Below, in pieces: positions 27,325 through 37,521 of a stretch of 64,000 nt of DNA. The DNA comes from Methanospirillum hungatei JF-1 (GTDB taxonomy: Archaea; Halobacteriota; Methanomicrobia; Methanomicrobiales; Methanospirillaceae). The DNA lies in assembly GCF_000013445.1 (NCBI RefSeq), contig NC_007796.1, forward strand, positions 3,074,936 to 3,138,935, in the 5' to 3' direction. Below the pieces are notes generated by a model. That model made no database searches and was not told the DNA's origin. It was given only the letters and a program-made list of their open reading frames with translations. A program made the position numbers and the translations under genes. Every line of letters starts with the position of its first letter. The first letter of the stretch is position 1.

Positions 27325-29328
27325 ATGTACCTGATGAATAGCCGCCCACTTCTTGTTACCTGTGGCCTTCCCTATACCAACGGCCCCTGCCATCTCGGCC
27401 ATCTCCGGACATATGTACCTGCGGATTTTTACGTGCGGTTCATGCGGCGAAAAGGAGAAGAGGTGGTCTTTATCTGCGGCTCGGATAATCATGGAACGCC
27501 AATCGTCGTGAGTGCCGAAAAGGAAGGTACAACTCCCCGCCAGATATCTGAACGGTATCATACCCATTTCTCTGACACCTTCACCAAGATGCAGGTGCAC
27601 TTTGATCACTTCGGGATGACCGATGATCCAACCACCCATGCACGGACAAAACATCTTGTCAGCCGGCTGATAGACAGGGGTTATGTATACCCGAAGGTCA
27701 TCCAGCAGGCATACTGCATACACTGTCAGAAGTTCCTGCCCGACCGATACCTTGAGGGAATCTGTCCCCACTGCAAAAAACCGGCACGGGGAGATGAATG
27801 TGATCAGGGATGTGGGAAACACCTTGAACCGGGAGAAATCCTGGAACCGACGTGTAAAATCTGTGGCAACCGGGCAGAATACCGGGAGCAGGAACATTTC
27901 TTCTTTAAACTCAGCGGATTCCAGGACTGGCTCAGGGAATATCTGGGCGAATTAAAAGGGACCGATAACGCCATCAATTACGCCCTGGGCTGGGTGAATG
28001 AGGATCTGCATGACTGGTGCATTACCCGGACACTTGAATGGGGAGTGAAATTCCCAGGTCATGATGATCTGGTCGTCTATGTATGGGTTGATGCCCCCAT
28101 TGGATATATCGGATTTACCGAGGAGTGGGCAGAGAAGACCGGGAGAGACTGGAAGACGTACTGGTGTGGTGAAAACACACGGGTGACCCATTTTATCGGA
28201 CAGGACATTACCTATCACCATTGTGTCTTCTGGCCGGCCATGCTCCATGGTGCAGGGTATGGAACACCCTATGCAGTAGTTGCCTCAGGAATGCTCAAGA
28301 TTGATGACCATAAGTTCTCTAAGTCACGAGGATATGTGGTCTGGACCAATGAGGATTATCTTGACCAGGGGCTGCCTGCCGACTACCTTCGGTACTATCT
28401 TCTCTCCTACACCAGCCATACAAAGGAGATGAACTTCTCCTGGCAGCTCTTCCAGGAACGGATTAATAATGAGGTTGTCAACAATCTGGGTAACTTCATA
28501 TACCGCTCGCTTCATCTCTCCCAGAAACAGTTCGGCGGAGTGCCTGAAGGTGTGGTAGAGCAGGAGATCTTTGACCGGATAACCGAGGCCATCGGACAGG
28601 TAACCGGGCTTGTTGAGGCCTATGACTTTAAAGGAGCGGTTGATGCAATCCTCGCACTCTCCGCCTGGGGGAACACATATATTCAGAGTAAAGAACCCTG
28701 GAAACTGGCAAAGACTGATCAGGCAGCCATGGCACAGGTCATGAGGAACTGTCTTCAGCTGGCAAAAGCCCTGACGCTCCTCATTGAACCGGTTATGCCG
28801 GAACGGGCCGGACTCATCTGGAGCCAGCTCGGCCAGGACAGCCTAATAGCCAATAATGGATTTTCAGCCGGGCTTGAACCTCTCAGCCCCGGACCACTTC
28901 CTGCACCTTCCATTGTATTCTCAAAAATTGATGATAAGATGACTCAAGAACTCGATAAACGACTCCGTGACCGGATAGATGCTCTGGATGCGGAAAAAAA
29001 GCCCAAGACCCCGGAGATCTCTATTGAAGAGTTTGCGAAAGTTGAGATGAAGACAGGAAAAATCCTCTCTGCTGAACAGGTTCCAAAATCGACAAAACTT
29101 CTGAAACTACAGGTCAGCATCGGCGATGAAGTACGGCAGATTGTGAGTGGGATAGCCCAGTTTCACAATCCTGAAGAACTAGTCGGAAAAGACGTGGTCG
29201 TCTGCACCAATCTGAAGCCGGCGAAGATATTCGGAATTGAAAGTAATGGAATGATCCTGGCCGCCGGAGATAATGCATCCCTTTTAAGGCCTGAAACCCC
29301 GGTTCCATCCGGAACAAAAATCAGATAA
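27325..29328 (+). CDS. metG: Methionyl-tRNA synthetase
   Basis: A 667-residue class I synthetase. The HIGH motif appears as PCHLGHL in LPYTNGPCHLGHLRTY and the KMSKS motif as KFSKS in DDHKFSKSRGYV. The connective domain carries zinc knuckles (CIHCQKF, CPHCKK, CDQGCG, CKICGN). The C-terminal 110 residues are a fused OB-fold tRNA-binding domain (FAKVEMKTGKIL, VVVCTNLKPAKIFG, GMILAA). It charges initiator and elongator tRNA-Met. The ATG at 27325 was chosen over an upstream in-frame ATG because the family begins just before RPLLVTCGLPYTNG. Confidence 0.95.
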   Translation: MYLMNSRPLLVTCGLPYTNGPCHLGHLRTYVPADFYVRFMRRKGEEVVFICGSDNHGTPIVVSAEKEGTTPRQISERYHTHFSDTFTKMQVHFDHFGMTDDPTTHARTKHLVSRLIDRGYVYPKVIQQAYCIHCQKFLPDRYLEGICPHCKKPARGDECDQGCGKHLEPGEILEPTCKICGNRAEYREQEHFFFKLSGFQDWLREYLGELKGTDNAINYALGWVNEDLHDWCITRTLEWGVKFPGHDDLVVYVWVDAPIGYIGFTEEWAEKTGRDWKTYWCGENTRVTHFIGQDITYHHCVFWPAMLHGAGYGTPYAVVASGMLKIDDHKFSKSRGYVVWTNEDYLDQGLPADYLRYYLLSYTSHTKEMNFSWQLFQERINNEVVNNLGNFIYRSLHLSQKQFGGVPEGVVEQEIFDRITEAIGQVTGLVEAYDFKGAVDAILALSAWGNTYIQSKEPWKLAKTDQAAMAQVMRNCLQLAKALTLLIEPVMPERAGLIWSQLGQDSLIANNGFSAGLEPLSPGPLPAPSIVFSKIDDKMTQELDKRLRDRIDALDAEKKPKTPEISIEEFAKVEMKTGKILSAEQVPKSTKLLKLQVSIGDEVRQIVSGIAQFHNPEELVGKDVVVCTNLKPAKIFGIESNGMILAAGDNASLLRPETPVPSGTKIR

Positions 29329-29350
29329 TTAAAAAAATCTCTTTTTTCTG

Positions 29351-29824
29351 TCACGACATTATCTGCGATAGTGCAGTCCGTATTGCATTCTTCACATCAG
29401 GATCAGGTTCTTGTTCCAGTGCCTGCATAAGAGGAGTCTTTGCTAAATCAGAACCAGACCTGGCAAGCCCCTCTGCTGCAATCCTCCGGGTATACGGATG
29501 ATCATCGGTCAGGAGCCCGATGAGGATCGGAGGAATTCGTGGATCCTGCATCTTTCCAAGAGATTTTGCGGCCATGTACCGGACATGATCCTTTTCATCG
29601 GTGGTAAGAGCGATAAGGGACTCAACAACCTGGACATCACCAATCGCTCCCAGTGCTTCAGCGGCCCTGTACCTGATTACCCAGTTAGTATCATTGAGTA
29701 ATGTAAGTAAGGGTGGGACTGCGGTTTTTCCCATTCCGGAGAGGGATGCTGAAGCATGTGCACGAACTTCCTTATTTGTACTGCGAAGATCTGCCAAGGC
29801 AGACTCCAGTTCAAGTGAAGACAT
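29351..29824 (-). CDS. HEAT-repeat protein (PBS lyase HEAT-like)
   Basis: About 157 residues made almost entirely of HEAT-like helical repeats of about 31 residues: VRAHASASLSGMG, VIRYRAAEALGAIGD, HVRYMAAKSLGKMQD and YTRRIAAEGLARSG. It lacks a signal peptide. Such repeats scaffold protein interactions or assist bilin-type lyases in other organisms; in methanogens the role is usually unknown. The ATG at 29824 begins MSSLELESAL; another in-frame ATG at 29848 would add eight residues. Confidence 0.8.
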   Translation of the reverse strand: MSSLELESALADLRSTNKEVRAHASASLSGMGKTAVPPLLTLLNDTNWVIRYRAAEALGAIGDVQVVESLIALTTDEKDHVRYMAAKSLGKMQDPRIPPILIGLLTDDHPYTRRIAAEGLARSGSDLAKTPLMQALEQEPDPDVKNAIRTALSQIMS

Positions 29825-29923
29825 GAAAAAAGAATTGGATGTTATCAAAGAAAAGAATGAAGGATTAGGTATTTCCTCCCATCCAAGGCTGCCCCACCTA
29901 CCTAATCGTTCTCTCTTCTATTG

Positions 29924-30793
29924 TTATGTGACCGGTGCTACGGTCGGCTGTGCCATTGCAGTTGATGAGTATTCATGTGTCTGAGCCAGATCAAACAGTC
30001 CGCGAGCCACAGTTCTCTGCCGGTCTGTAATCTTTGTCGTAACATTTCCATCGCCACTTGCCTGGTAAATGTTATCATAGGTCTCAAAGTTGGTATTCAT
30101 ATAGACCTCTGCTGCCCCGACCGCCAGGGTATTATTCGCATTGGTACCCAGACCCTGGGCATCAAATCCATACCGCAGATTCACCGGGACGGTAGAACTC
30201 TCTGAAATCGCACGGCCACCAACCGTCGTCACTGCAGCAACCTCCTGCACATTCATTGCGCTTCCTGCTTCAACAGTTCCTTTGAACGCTGCCCCGTTTC
30301 CTCCGGTTCCACCTGCGAACACACAACGACCTACTTCATTTCCATTCGTTGCTGCCCCGAGTGATGTGATGGTTGCTCCCTCATCCCACAGCATCGTACC
30401 GCTCTGGCTCTGATCAGCCTGGTAATTCACCGTATGTCTGGCGTAGAGGTTGTCTCTGCCATCAGATACATTGGAACCATCCATATTGTACTCTTTCGTG
30501 TACCTCGTAGTTCCACTGGCTGCAAGGGTATTTTCACGATAGGTGAAGATTGCCCTTGTTTCATCTGGTGAAAGTGTATTATTCGCGAGATCCCCATTGG
30601 GAAGATTCGTCTGCTGCCACTCCATATCATGATTTACCAGAAGTGTACCGATACAGGTTGCATCGATAGTAGTCGTAATTCCGGTCTGATCATATGTTGC
30701 AGAAGTAGGTCTGACAGCAGATGCCCACCCGGTTGTAAGAACCAGGATTATAATAAGCACTGTGCTTAGTTGCCTCATTGTACAGGCATTCAT
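29924..30793 (-). CDS. Secreted hypothetical protein
   Basis: About 289 residues with a signal peptide (MRQLSTVLIIILVLTTGWAS, from MNACTMRQL). The mature part is rich in Thr, Asn, Gly and Ala with beta-strand character (for example TGITTTIDATCIGTLLVN and NNTLAVGAAEVYMNTNFETY). No catalytic motif or known domain is visible. The composition suggests a cell-surface or sheath-associated protein. An ATG at 30880 would add 29 residues ahead of the signal peptide and is less likely. It lies downstream of fusA on the same strand, separated by about 180 bp. Confidence 0.7.
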   Translation of the reverse strand: MNACTMRQLSTVLIIILVLTTGWASAVRPTSATYDQTGITTTIDATCIGTLLVNHDMEWQQTNLPNGDLANNTLSPDETRAIFTYRENTLAASGTTRYTKEYNMDGSNVSDGRDNLYARHTVNYQADQSQSGTMLWDEGATITSLGAATNGNEVGRCVFAGGTGGNGAAFKGTVEAGSAMNVQEVAAVTTVGGRAISESSTVPVNLRYGFDAQGLGTNANNTLAVGAAEVYMNTNFETYDNIYQASGDGNVTTKITDRQRTVARGLFDLAQTHEYSSTAMAQPTVAPVT

Positions 30794-30974
30794 ATTAATC
30801 AACCCCATCAATTTTCTGACCACATCCGTAGTCAGACTGGTCACGAAAATTTCGTCGGTTATACATATATACCTTGTCAATTTTCAGTGACAGAAAAATT
30901 GGAATTTAGACGATATCCAGAAAAATAAATATAAAGAAAATGATTTAATCGAGTGATGAAAATTGGGGGGAGAT

Positions 30975-33170
30975 TTAGGCAAGGTAATCCGCGGGCTTAG
31001 GCAGCTCTTCCTTGAGTCCCTTGCGCTTTCTGATCTGCAGGACAATATCCTTGGCAGAACCTGCCGGTACAATCTCAAAACCTGCAAATTCGCTGTTCCA
31101 CATTGCACGACCTTCAGTTGCTGAACGCACATCTCCGGCAAATCCGAAGAGTTCCGCGACCGGTGCCTTTCCGATGACGGTGATGGTGTCTCCTTCACTG
31201 GTCATATCAAAGACCTGACCACGCCGGCTCTGAATCTGTGAGGTTGCACTTCCCATGTGATCCTGGGGGACAGTGATATGCAGCTTCTGCATCGGCTCAA
31301 GAAGTGAGTCTCCAGCAAGGAGCATTCCACCCTTGATTGCACTCCGGACGGCAGGGATGACCTGAGCCGGACCACGGTGGATTGCATCCTCGTGAAGTTT
31401 GACATCAACAAGCTTGATAAGCATGTTCTGAACCGGCTCGTCAGCAAGCGGACCGCCATCAAGGGCTTCGTGAATACCTTCGATGATAAGCTCCATCGTT
31501 TCGTTCAGGTACTGAATACCCTTGGTCATGTCAAGGAAGAGATTTGTAGCATAGATATCCTTGACGTTTTTTGCCTCTTCCTTGTCAAAACCGGCCTTGA
31601 TCATCGTATCACGGCGTTCAAGAGACTCCTGGTTCATGGATATCTCATGGTTCTTGATCATCTCAACAACATGCTCAGGGAGCGGATGAAGTGTGAAGTA
31701 GAACCGGTTGTGACGGTTTGGAGACTTACCTTCGACTGGTTCGGTAAGTTCCTGGGTGATGGTTTCACGGTACACCACAATCGGTTCGGAAGTGATGATC
31801 TCAACACCCTTATCACGCTTGATACGTCCGGTGATGATCTCAAGGTGCAGTTCCCCCATACCTGAAATGAGGTGTTCTCCCGTCTCTTCATTAATATTGA
31901 CACGAAGGGTCGGATCTTCCTTTGCGACCTGACGCAGAACATCGACCAGTTTTGGCAGATCCTTCATGTTCTTTGCTTCGACGGCAACGGTAACGACCGG
32001 CTCAGAGTAATGCTCAAGGGATTCGAACGGTGTCATTTCCATGAGGCTTGAAACGGTAGAACCGACGATGGCATCCTTCAGACCGGTAACTGCAGCAATG
32101 TTCCCTGCATAGAGCTCGGGAACTTCAACACGGGTCGGACCCATGAAAATACCGACCTGCTGCAGACGGTTAACCTTCTTTGCAGTTCCCATGACATACA
32201 TTTCATTGCCCCGGCTGAGCTTTCCTGAAAAAAGACGACCGGTTGCAACTTCTCCTGCATGAGGATCAAAGGAGATATCAGTGACCATCAGACAGCTGGG
32301 TGCATTCGGATCACAGGTGATCATACCCTTTCCTTCAGGACTGTTGACATCACCGTGCCAGATAACACCAATACGGCGTGGCTGAGCCTCTTTTGGATTG
32401 GGAAGGAATGATACGACCATATCAAGGACGACTTCACAGAGCGGACTCTTTTTCCCAAGCTCCTTCATCTCACCCTTCTTACAGTGCTCATATACTTCCT
32501 TAAAGGAGATACCGGACTTTTTCATGTACGGGACAGAAATAGCCCAGTTGTACAGTGCTGACCCAAATGCAACCGTTCCATTGGCGGCATCAAGTTTCCA
32601 GCCATTGTTGTACATCTCCTCATTCATACCCTTGATCAACTTGTTGACCTTGTCAATGACCTTACCAAGCCGGATCTGCATTTCCATCTCATCGACCTGA
32701 AGTTCATTGATCAGCCGATCGACCTTGTTGATGAATAATACCGGCTTGACACGTTCTTTGAGTGCCTGACGCAGAACGGTCTCAGTCTGGGGCATGGTTC
32801 CTTCGACTGCATCGACAAGTACAACTGCTCCGTCTACCGCACGCATTGCACGGGTAACATCACCACCAAAATCAACGTGACCGGGGGTGTCAATCATGTT
32901 GATGAGGTACTCTTTACCGTTGTACTCGTGGACCATTGATACGTTGGATGCATCAATAGTGATACCACGTGCCTGTTCTTCCTCATCCGAGTCCATCCAG
33001 CAGGCTTTTCCTGCCAAATCTTCACTGATGATACCTGCTCCGGCTAGGAGGTTGTCAGAAAGAGTAGTCTTCCCGTGATCGATATGGGCGACAATACCGA
33101 TGTTTCTGATACACTCCGGCTGGTTCATGAGCTGCATAACGCGCTCTACCGTTTTCTTCCCTCGGCTCAT
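30975..33170 (-). CDS. fusA: Translation elongation factor aEF-2
   Basis: A 731-residue GTPase of normal archaeal length. G motifs are AHIDHGKTT (G1), RGITI (G2), DTPGHVDF (G3) and INKVDR (G4). The C-terminal domain has the diphthamide site, with the modified histidine in [15 protein letters not shown]. It drives ribosomal translocation. It follows rps12 and rps7 on the same strand, the archaeal str-type order, but the EF-1A gene (tuf) that often follows is not here. Confidence 0.96.
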   Translation of the reverse strand: MSRGKKTVERVMQLMNQPECIRNIGIVAHIDHGKTTLSDNLLAGAGIISEDLAGKACWMDSDEEEQARGITIDASNVSMVHEYNGKEYLINMIDTPGHVDFGGDVTRAMRAVDGAVVLVDAVEGTMPQTETVLRQALKERVKPVLFINKVDRLINELQVDEMEMQIRLGKVIDKVNKLIKGMNEEMYNNGWKLDAANGTVAFGSALYNWAISVPYMKKSGISFKEVYEHCKKGEMKELGKKSPLCEVVLDMVVSFLPNPKEAQPRRIGVIWHGDVNSPEGKGMITCDPNAPSCLMVTDISFDPHAGEVATGRLFSGKLSRGNEMYVMGTAKKVNRLQQVGIFMGPTRVEVPELYAGNIAAVTGLKDAIVGSTVSSLMEMTPFESLEHYSEPVVTVAVEAKNMKDLPKLVDVLRQVAKEDPTLRVNINEETGEHLISGMGELHLEIITGRIKRDKGVEIITSEPIVVYRETITQELTEPVEGKSPNRHNRFYFTLHPLPEHVVEMIKNHEISMNQESLERRDTMIKAGFDKEEAKNVKDIYATNLFLDMTKGIQYLNETMELIIEGIHEALDGGPLADEPVQNMLIKLVDVKLHEDAIHRGPAQVIPAVRSAIKGGMLLAGDSLLEPMQKLHITVPQDHMGSATSQIQSRRGQVFDMTSEGDTITVIGKAPVAELFGFAGDVRSATEGRAMWNSEFAGFEIVPAGSAKDIVLQIRKRKGLKEELPKPADYLA

Positions 33171-33212
33171 ATTTCACCTGCAATTTTTAAAAAACAGAAA
33201 TGGGATTGTTAT

Positions 33213-33806
33213 TTACCGTGCAGACTTAGCAACACGTTCCCGTTCTTCACGCTTTGCGACAGAGTAACACTTGACATCCCCATTTGCAGCAGCAATGAGT
33301 TCCTCTGCGAGGGCATTTGCAACGGGTTTCTTCTTCTTGTGAGATGCTGAATAGACACCGGCTGCGATTAAACCGACTGCGGTATTAACCCGGCGCATCG
33401 GTGCGGTATCAACAGACTTCGGCACATTGATACCACCATACTTCAGACGGACGGTCTCTTCACGGGGTCCGGCATTTGCGACTGCATCACAGAGTACTTC
33501 GATTGGGTTCTTTTTGGTCTTCTGGTGAACAATCTCAAAAGCATCTCTGACAATCCGGATGGCAAGCTGCTTTTTTCCCGTGTTTACTTCAGTACGCATC
33601 AGCTGATTGATCAGCCGCTCGACAATGAGCATATTTGCTTTATGAAACTCCTGGCGGGTAAGACGCCCACAGGAATGGGGCACCATCATCGAGTTCAGGT
33701 TCACGTACCGTGCGATACCTGGGTCACGGATGGTGACCTCACTTGTGTCCCAGCGGTTAAAGAGGAGACGAGCCGGGGCAGATACTTCTTCACTCATCAC
33801 GATCAC
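33213..33806 (-). CDS. rps7: Small ribosomal subunit protein uS7
   Basis: A 197-residue protein of the uS7 family: [20 protein letters not shown] is the 16S-binding helical region, and [20 protein letters not shown] and [14 protein letters not shown] are diagnostic. It nucleates assembly of the 30S head. The start overlaps the rps12 stop by four bases (ATGA) and fusA follows after about 40 bp, so rps12-rps7-fusA form one operon. Confidence 0.96.
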   Translation of the reverse strand: MIVMSEEVSAPARLLFNRWDTSEVTIRDPGIARYVNLNSMMVPHSCGRLTRQEFHKANMLIVERLINQLMRTEVNTGKKQLAIRIVRDAFEIVHQKTKKNPIEVLCDAVANAGPREETVRLKYGGINVPKSVDTAPMRRVNTAVGLIAAGVYSASHKKKKPVANALAEELIAAANGDVKCYSVAKREERERVAKSAR

Positions 33807-34231
33807 CTGCGTGGCTTCTCCTTCCTGCCTATCACCAGTTCATGGAGACAGACATTGTTCACCTTCGTGACAACAAACCGGACCCCGGGGATATCGCCCA
33901 TGGAACGTCCGAGACGACCGCCGATACCTTCAATTTCGACTTCATCGTGTTCATCAATGAAGTTGATGGCACCATCACCGACTGCAAATGCAGATACCTG
34001 ACGTCCGTTCTTGATCAGCTGAACACGAACACACTTCCGGATCGCGGAGTTTGGCTGTTTTGCTTCAACACCGATCTTCTCAAGGACGATACCTCTTCCC
34101 TGGGGCGCGCCCTCAAGGGGATCGGACTTCAGTTTCAGACCACCTGCTGTTCTCGCAAAATGCGGGTCACTCCAGCGAAATCTCGCAGAGTCACGCTTTA
34201 ATTTACGTGCTGCAAATTTACCCTGTCCCAT
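33803..34231 (-). CDS. rps12: Small ribosomal subunit protein uS12
   Basis: About 142 residues from the ATG at 34231, which gives the standard archaeal start [14 protein letters not shown] and is preceded by a GTGAT Shine-Dalgarno. An upstream in-frame ATG at 34288 would add 19 residues foreign to the family. The decoding-centre segments [19 protein letters not shown] and [20 protein letters not shown] are conserved. It monitors codon-anticodon pairing in the 30S A site and heads the rps12-rps7-fusA operon. Confidence 0.95.
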   Translation of the reverse strand: MGQGKFAARKLKRDSARFRWSDPHFARTAGGLKLKSDPLEGAPQGRGIVLEKIGVEAKQPNSAIRKCVRVQLIKNGRQVSAFAVGDGAINFIDEHDEVEIEGIGGRLGRSMGDIPGVRFVVTKVNNVCLHELVIGRKEKPRR

Positions 34232-34303
34232 TACATCACTCTGATAATCTTCGATAATTCCGCCAATAAGTGGCGAATTAGAATCCAAATGCGCGACGAT
34301 TCC

Positions 34304-34361
34304 GATATAAAATGTCGGCTTTGAAACCTGTCTGTATACGTTGACACTTATGCAATATAAT
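34304..34361. promoter_or_regulatory. Divergent promoter region between rps12 and queD
   Basis: Two AT-rich archaeal TATA-like boxes face outward in the 157-bp gap. On the minus strand, TTTTATAT (34304-34312) lies about 75 bases before rps12. On the plus strand, CAATATAATAG (34353-34363) lies about 30 bases before queD, which would make the que transcript nearly leaderless. No BRE or operator was recognised. Confidence 0.35.
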
Positions 34362-34388
34362 AGTTGTATTCACGCCCAACCTAATCTC

Positions 34389-34802
34389 ATGCAGATCAGA
34401 CTCTACAAAGAGGTCTCATTTGACGCAAGTCACCGGTTGTTACATTACCGGGGGAAGTGTCACAATCTTCACGGCCACCGTTGGAAAGTGGAGGTGTGGC
34501 TTTCAGGTTACACCGATGAAGAGACAAATATTCTGGTTGACTATAATGAGATCCGTGAGGTCGTGGACTATTATGACCATGAGATCATCCTCAATGAAGC
34601 AGATCCGATGGTCCCGCGTATTCAGGAGTTTCATGAGGTCATTACGACTCCTGGTGATCCGACAAGTGAACTTCTGGCACGCCTGATCAGGGATGCCATT
34701 GAATTGCGATACAAAGACAGCGGGAGAGATATCATCGTCGATACCATCAGGGTCTGGGAGTCACCAACCGGCTGCGCAGAGCTCAGGCATGAAGATCGCT
34801 GA
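34389..34802 (+). CDS. queD: 6-carboxytetrahydropterin synthase (QueD/PTPS family)
   Basis: About 137 residues from the ATG at 34389 (MQIRLYKEVSFDASHRL). The zinc-binding histidines are visible in DASHRLLHYRGKCHNLHGHRW, where the cysteine of GKCHNLHGH is the catalytic residue. VDYNEIREVV and WESPTGCAEL match QueD. It converts dihydroneopterin triphosphate to 6-carboxytetrahydropterin, the second step towards preQ0 and archaeosine in tRNA. It overlaps queE by 14 bp; the set is queD-queE-queC. Confidence 0.92.
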   Translation: MQIRLYKEVSFDASHRLLHYRGKCHNLHGHRWKVEVWLSGYTDEETNILVDYNEIREVVDYYDHEIILNEADPMVPRIQEFHEVITTPGDPTSELLARLIRDAIELRYKDSGRDIIVDTIRVWESPTGCAELRHEDR

Positions 34803-35397
34803 AATATTTACCTCACTCCAGGGAGAAGGACTGACCTCCGGCTATCCTACTATCTTTATCCGACTGGCCGGGTGCAATCTTTCATGTTCCTATTGCGATA
34901 CACCGGCAAGCAGGCAGGGTGGAATGGATATGAATGTGAGCGAAGTTGTTGCAGGAGCCCTTTTACAAAAACCACACTATGTCTGTATTACCGGAGGTGA
35001 ACCACTCCTTCAGAAAGATGAGGTTGCAGAACTAGCCCGCCAGCTTATCAAAGCCGGAAAAATGGTGAGCATCGAAACGAACGGGACAGTTCCTTTTGAT
35101 GATCTTCCAAGTGACATTTCGATCTGTATGGACGTGAAATGCCCGTCTTCAGGTGAGTTCAGTAACATCAACCTCTTATCTGATTTGAAATCCACCGACT
35201 CAGTCAAGTTTGTGGTCGGAACAGATGACGATCTGCAATACGCTGAAAAAGTCATTATGTCCCACCCGACAAAGGCAGAGATATTCATCTCACCCATTTA
35301 TGGGACCGATTATCAACGAATTGCATCATATATTCTTTCAAGAAATCTACCGGCACGAATGCAGCTTCAGTTACACAAATTCATAGGATTACCCTGA
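34789..35397 (+). CDS. queE: 7-carboxy-7-deazaguanine synthase (radical SAM)
   Basis: About 202 residues from the ATG at 34789. It has the radical-SAM cysteines in CNLSCSYCDTPASRQGG after the family start KIAEIFTSLQGEGLTSGYP, and the SAM-binding glycine motif VCITGGEPLLQ. It contracts 6-carboxytetrahydropterin to 7-carboxy-7-deazaguanine. It starts inside the end of queD and ends two bases before queC, so the three genes form an operon for the deazaguanine of archaeosine. Confidence 0.93.
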   Translation: MKIAEIFTSLQGEGLTSGYPTIFIRLAGCNLSCSYCDTPASRQGGMDMNVSEVVAGALLQKPHYVCITGGEPLLQKDEVAELARQLIKAGKMVSIETNGTVPFDDLPSDISICMDVKCPSSGEFSNINLLSDLKSTDSVKFVVGTDDDLQYAEKVIMSHPTKAEIFISPIYGTDYQRIASYILSRNLPARMQLQLHKFIGLP

Positions 35398-35398
35398 A

Positions 35399-36061
35399 AT
35401 GAAAGCAGTATGTCTTCTGTCAGGCGGAATGGACTCATCCACACTCGCCTGTCTTGCAAAGCATGATGGATATGATATCCTTGCCCTGCACTTTTCTTAT
35501 GGGCAGCGGACCGAAGAGAAGGAACGGGAATGTGCAAAACGGATTGCCCGTCACCTCAATGCTCTTGAATTCCTCGAGGTGGATCTTACCTATCTAAAGG
35601 CAGTTGGAGCCTCAAGTCTGACGGATTATGCAATGCAGGTCAAGGCTCATGAAGATGCAGGAGACGGAATACCAGATACCTATGTACCCTTCAGAAATGC
35701 AAACCTCCTCTCGGTTGCCACCAGTTTTGCAGAGGCGCGGGGGGCCGATGCCATCTATATCGGAGTCCAGGCATCAGACTATTCTGGATATCCGGACTGC
35801 AGACCAGAGTTCATTGATGCATTCCAGAAGGTTATCACCCTTGGGACTCGCCCGGATGCAGGCATTATCCTGAAGACGCCCTTTGTAAAACTCAACAAAG
35901 CAGAGATCCTGAAGATAGGGATGGACCTGAACGTTCCGTACGAGGATACCTGGTCCTGTTATGCAGAGAACGAGGTTGCGTGCGGGATATGTGGATCATG
36001 CCATTATAGACTGGAAGCATTCAGACAGATTGGGATACAGGATCCCATCCCCTACCGGTAA
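35399..36061 (+). CDS. queC: 7-cyano-7-deazaguanine (preQ0) synthase
   Basis: A 220-residue adenine-nucleotide alpha-hydrolase-like enzyme. The PP-loop is LLSGGMDSST, followed by LHFSYGQRTEEKE. The C-terminal zinc site is C...CGICGSCHYRLEAF with the first cysteine in TWSCYAENE. It uses ATP and ammonia to convert 7-carboxy-7-deazaguanine to preQ0, the base inserted in archaeal tRNA at position 15. It is the third gene of the que operon, and a NUDIX gene follows four bases later. Confidence 0.95.
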   Translation: MKAVCLLSGGMDSSTLACLAKHDGYDILALHFSYGQRTEEKERECAKRIARHLNALEFLEVDLTYLKAVGASSLTDYAMQVKAHEDAGDGIPDTYVPFRNANLLSVATSFAEARGADAIYIGVQASDYSGYPDCRPEFIDAFQKVITLGTRPDAGIILKTPFVKLNKAEILKIGMDLNVPYEDTWSCYAENEVACGICGSCHYRLEAFRQIGIQDPIPYR

Positions 36062-36064
36062 ATT

Positions 36065-36574
36065 ATGGAGATATATCGCGGACGCAGGCTCTGGGTTGAA
36101 AAGCGGGGCTTTCATCTCCCGGATGGGCGGGAGAAGGAGGCGATTGTCGTCCATCCCGGTGATGCAGTCGTCATACTCCCCCATGAAGGAGATGATATTT
36201 TACTTATCAGGCAATGGAGATCTCCCATTGGCACCTATATTTTTGAAGCGCCTGCCGGAACCATGGAAGAAGGTGAAGATCCGATGGAGACTGCAAAACG
36301 GGAACTCATCGAAGAGACCGGTATGGCTGCAGGGTCCATGCATGCCTTAGGATATATCTATACAACACCAGGCTTTACCGATGAGCGGCTCTGGCTCTTT
36401 GAGGCAACAGATCTGGTCCCTTCAAGGGAACATTCCCCTGATGATGATGAAGTCATTGAGCCGGTACGGGTTACTGTACCGCAGATAAGGGAGATGATCC
36501 GAACCGGCGAAATCGTGGATGCAAAGACCATTTGCATCTTTTACCGGTGGATATGCGAGCGTTCTGATGAATAA
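36065..36574 (+). CDS. NUDIX hydrolase (ADP-ribose pyrophosphatase-like)
   Basis: A 169-residue protein with a complete NUDIX box: GTMEEGEDPMETAKRELIEE continuing TGM, matching Gx5Ex7REUxEExGU. Upstream VILPHEGDDILLIRQWRSPI and downstream YIYTTPGFTDERLWLF match the ADP-ribose pyrophosphatase subgroup. It probably hydrolyses ADP-ribose or a similar nucleoside diphosphate linked to another moiety. It closely follows queC and overlaps the lipoprotein gene by eight bases, so it belongs to that transcript, although no direct link to deazaguanine synthesis is known to me. Confidence 0.88.
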   Translation: MEIYRGRRLWVEKRGFHLPDGREKEAIVVHPGDAVVILPHEGDDILLIRQWRSPIGTYIFEAPAGTMEEGEDPMETAKRELIEETGMAAGSMHALGYIYTTPGFTDERLWLFEATDLVPSREHSPDDDEVIEPVRVTVPQIREMIRTGEIVDAKTICIFYRWICERSDE

Positions 36575-37445
36575 CTCATACCTTTTTCTGGTCCTGATTC
36601 TTGCCCTATCCCTCCTGACTGCAGGCTGCATGGATGCGAGCAATGAAGAGAAAGTGATTGCATCATGGAATCTCTCTCCTGATGGCAGCATCGGATTCTC
36701 AGTTCCGGAGACTGTTATTGAAGAACGGGTCCTTGAAGAAGGAAGGAACCTGATCAGTACCGACCTGATATTCAAGGGGTTTGCCGGGGATGTACATGCC
36801 ATCCTTGTCAGTCCAAAAAATCCGGCTGCATTTCTGGTCTGGGCTCCGGGTGCCAACAATCCCGCTGCCGGCTATGCTGAATACATGCATTATTACCCTG
36901 AGCATGGAATTGGGGTGCTCATTATGGATGTCAGGGGAAATGGTGGTGCAACCCCCGGATACCCGATGAATATTGAAAAAGATGCCGGACTCTTTATGCA
37001 GGGGGCCTGGCCGGAGTTTTACCTGATTGCGGCTGATATGATCTCCGCCAAAGAGTATCTCAAAAAAATATATCCGGATATTCCGATCTATGCAGTGGGA
37101 GATTCTAATGGGGGGCGGTATGCCGCACTCGCAGCAGGTTCTGATCCAGATTTTGCCGGATATATCGGGATCTCCACATCAGGTTTTCACCACATTGGAG
37201 AGGAGTATACATCTCCCATCAGGGAATTTCTCCTGAGCATTGATCCCGATGTCCAGGTTGCCAGGATAGCACCCCGACCGGTCATTCTGTTTCATGCCCC
37301 TGATGACCCGGTGATTGCTTTTACAGAGGGGGAAACTCTGGCAGTATCGGCCGGAAAAGAAGCAATCTTCATCCCCTTCAACGGGACTCATGGAGTAAAC
37401 AGGGAGGTTGATGAGAGGATCATCGCCCTCGTTTCGCCTTCATGA
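36567..37445 (+). CDS. Alpha/beta hydrolase-fold lipoprotein
   Basis: About 292 residues. From the ATG at 36567 it has a lipoprotein-type signal peptide ending in LSLLTAGC, so it is probably lipid-anchored outside the membrane. The hydrolase fold shows DVRGNGGATPGYP, the nucleophile elbow GDSNGGRYAALAAG, the acid region FHAPDDPVIAFTEG and a terminal histidine in NGTHGVNREVDE. This is a serine esterase or peptidase-like enzyme of unknown substrate. The start overlaps the end of the NUDIX gene. Confidence 0.8.
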   Translation: MNNSYLFLVLILALSLLTAGCMDASNEEKVIASWNLSPDGSIGFSVPETVIEERVLEEGRNLISTDLIFKGFAGDVHAILVSPKNPAAFLVWAPGANNPAAGYAEYMHYYPEHGIGVLIMDVRGNGGATPGYPMNIEKDAGLFMQGAWPEFYLIAADMISAKEYLKKIYPDIPIYAVGDSNGGRYAALAAGSDPDFAGYIGISTSGFHHIGEEYTSPIREFLLSIDPDVQVARIAPRPVILFHAPDDPVIAFTEGETLAVSAGKEAIFIPFNGTHGVNREVDERIIALVSPS

Positions 37446-37488
37446 AGTTGAGCAGGGGCAACGGTGAACCTTAAGTCAGCCTCAGATC

Positions 37489-37496
37489 AATATATA
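37489..37496 (+). promoter_or_regulatory. Possible TATA box upstream of prf1
   Basis: The sequence CAATATATACC lies about 30 bases before the prf1 ATG in a 76-bp gap. It resembles an archaeal TATA box and could drive prf1-argS-taw1-sepS with a very short leader. Confidence 0.35.
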
Positions 37497-37521
37497 CCAG
37501 CTTATACTGTAGGATAGTCTC

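Noticed and set aside
30784-30880. Upstream start for the secreted protein at 30880
   Set aside because: It would put 29-34 residues before a standard signal peptide; the ATG at 30793 or 30778 is more credible.
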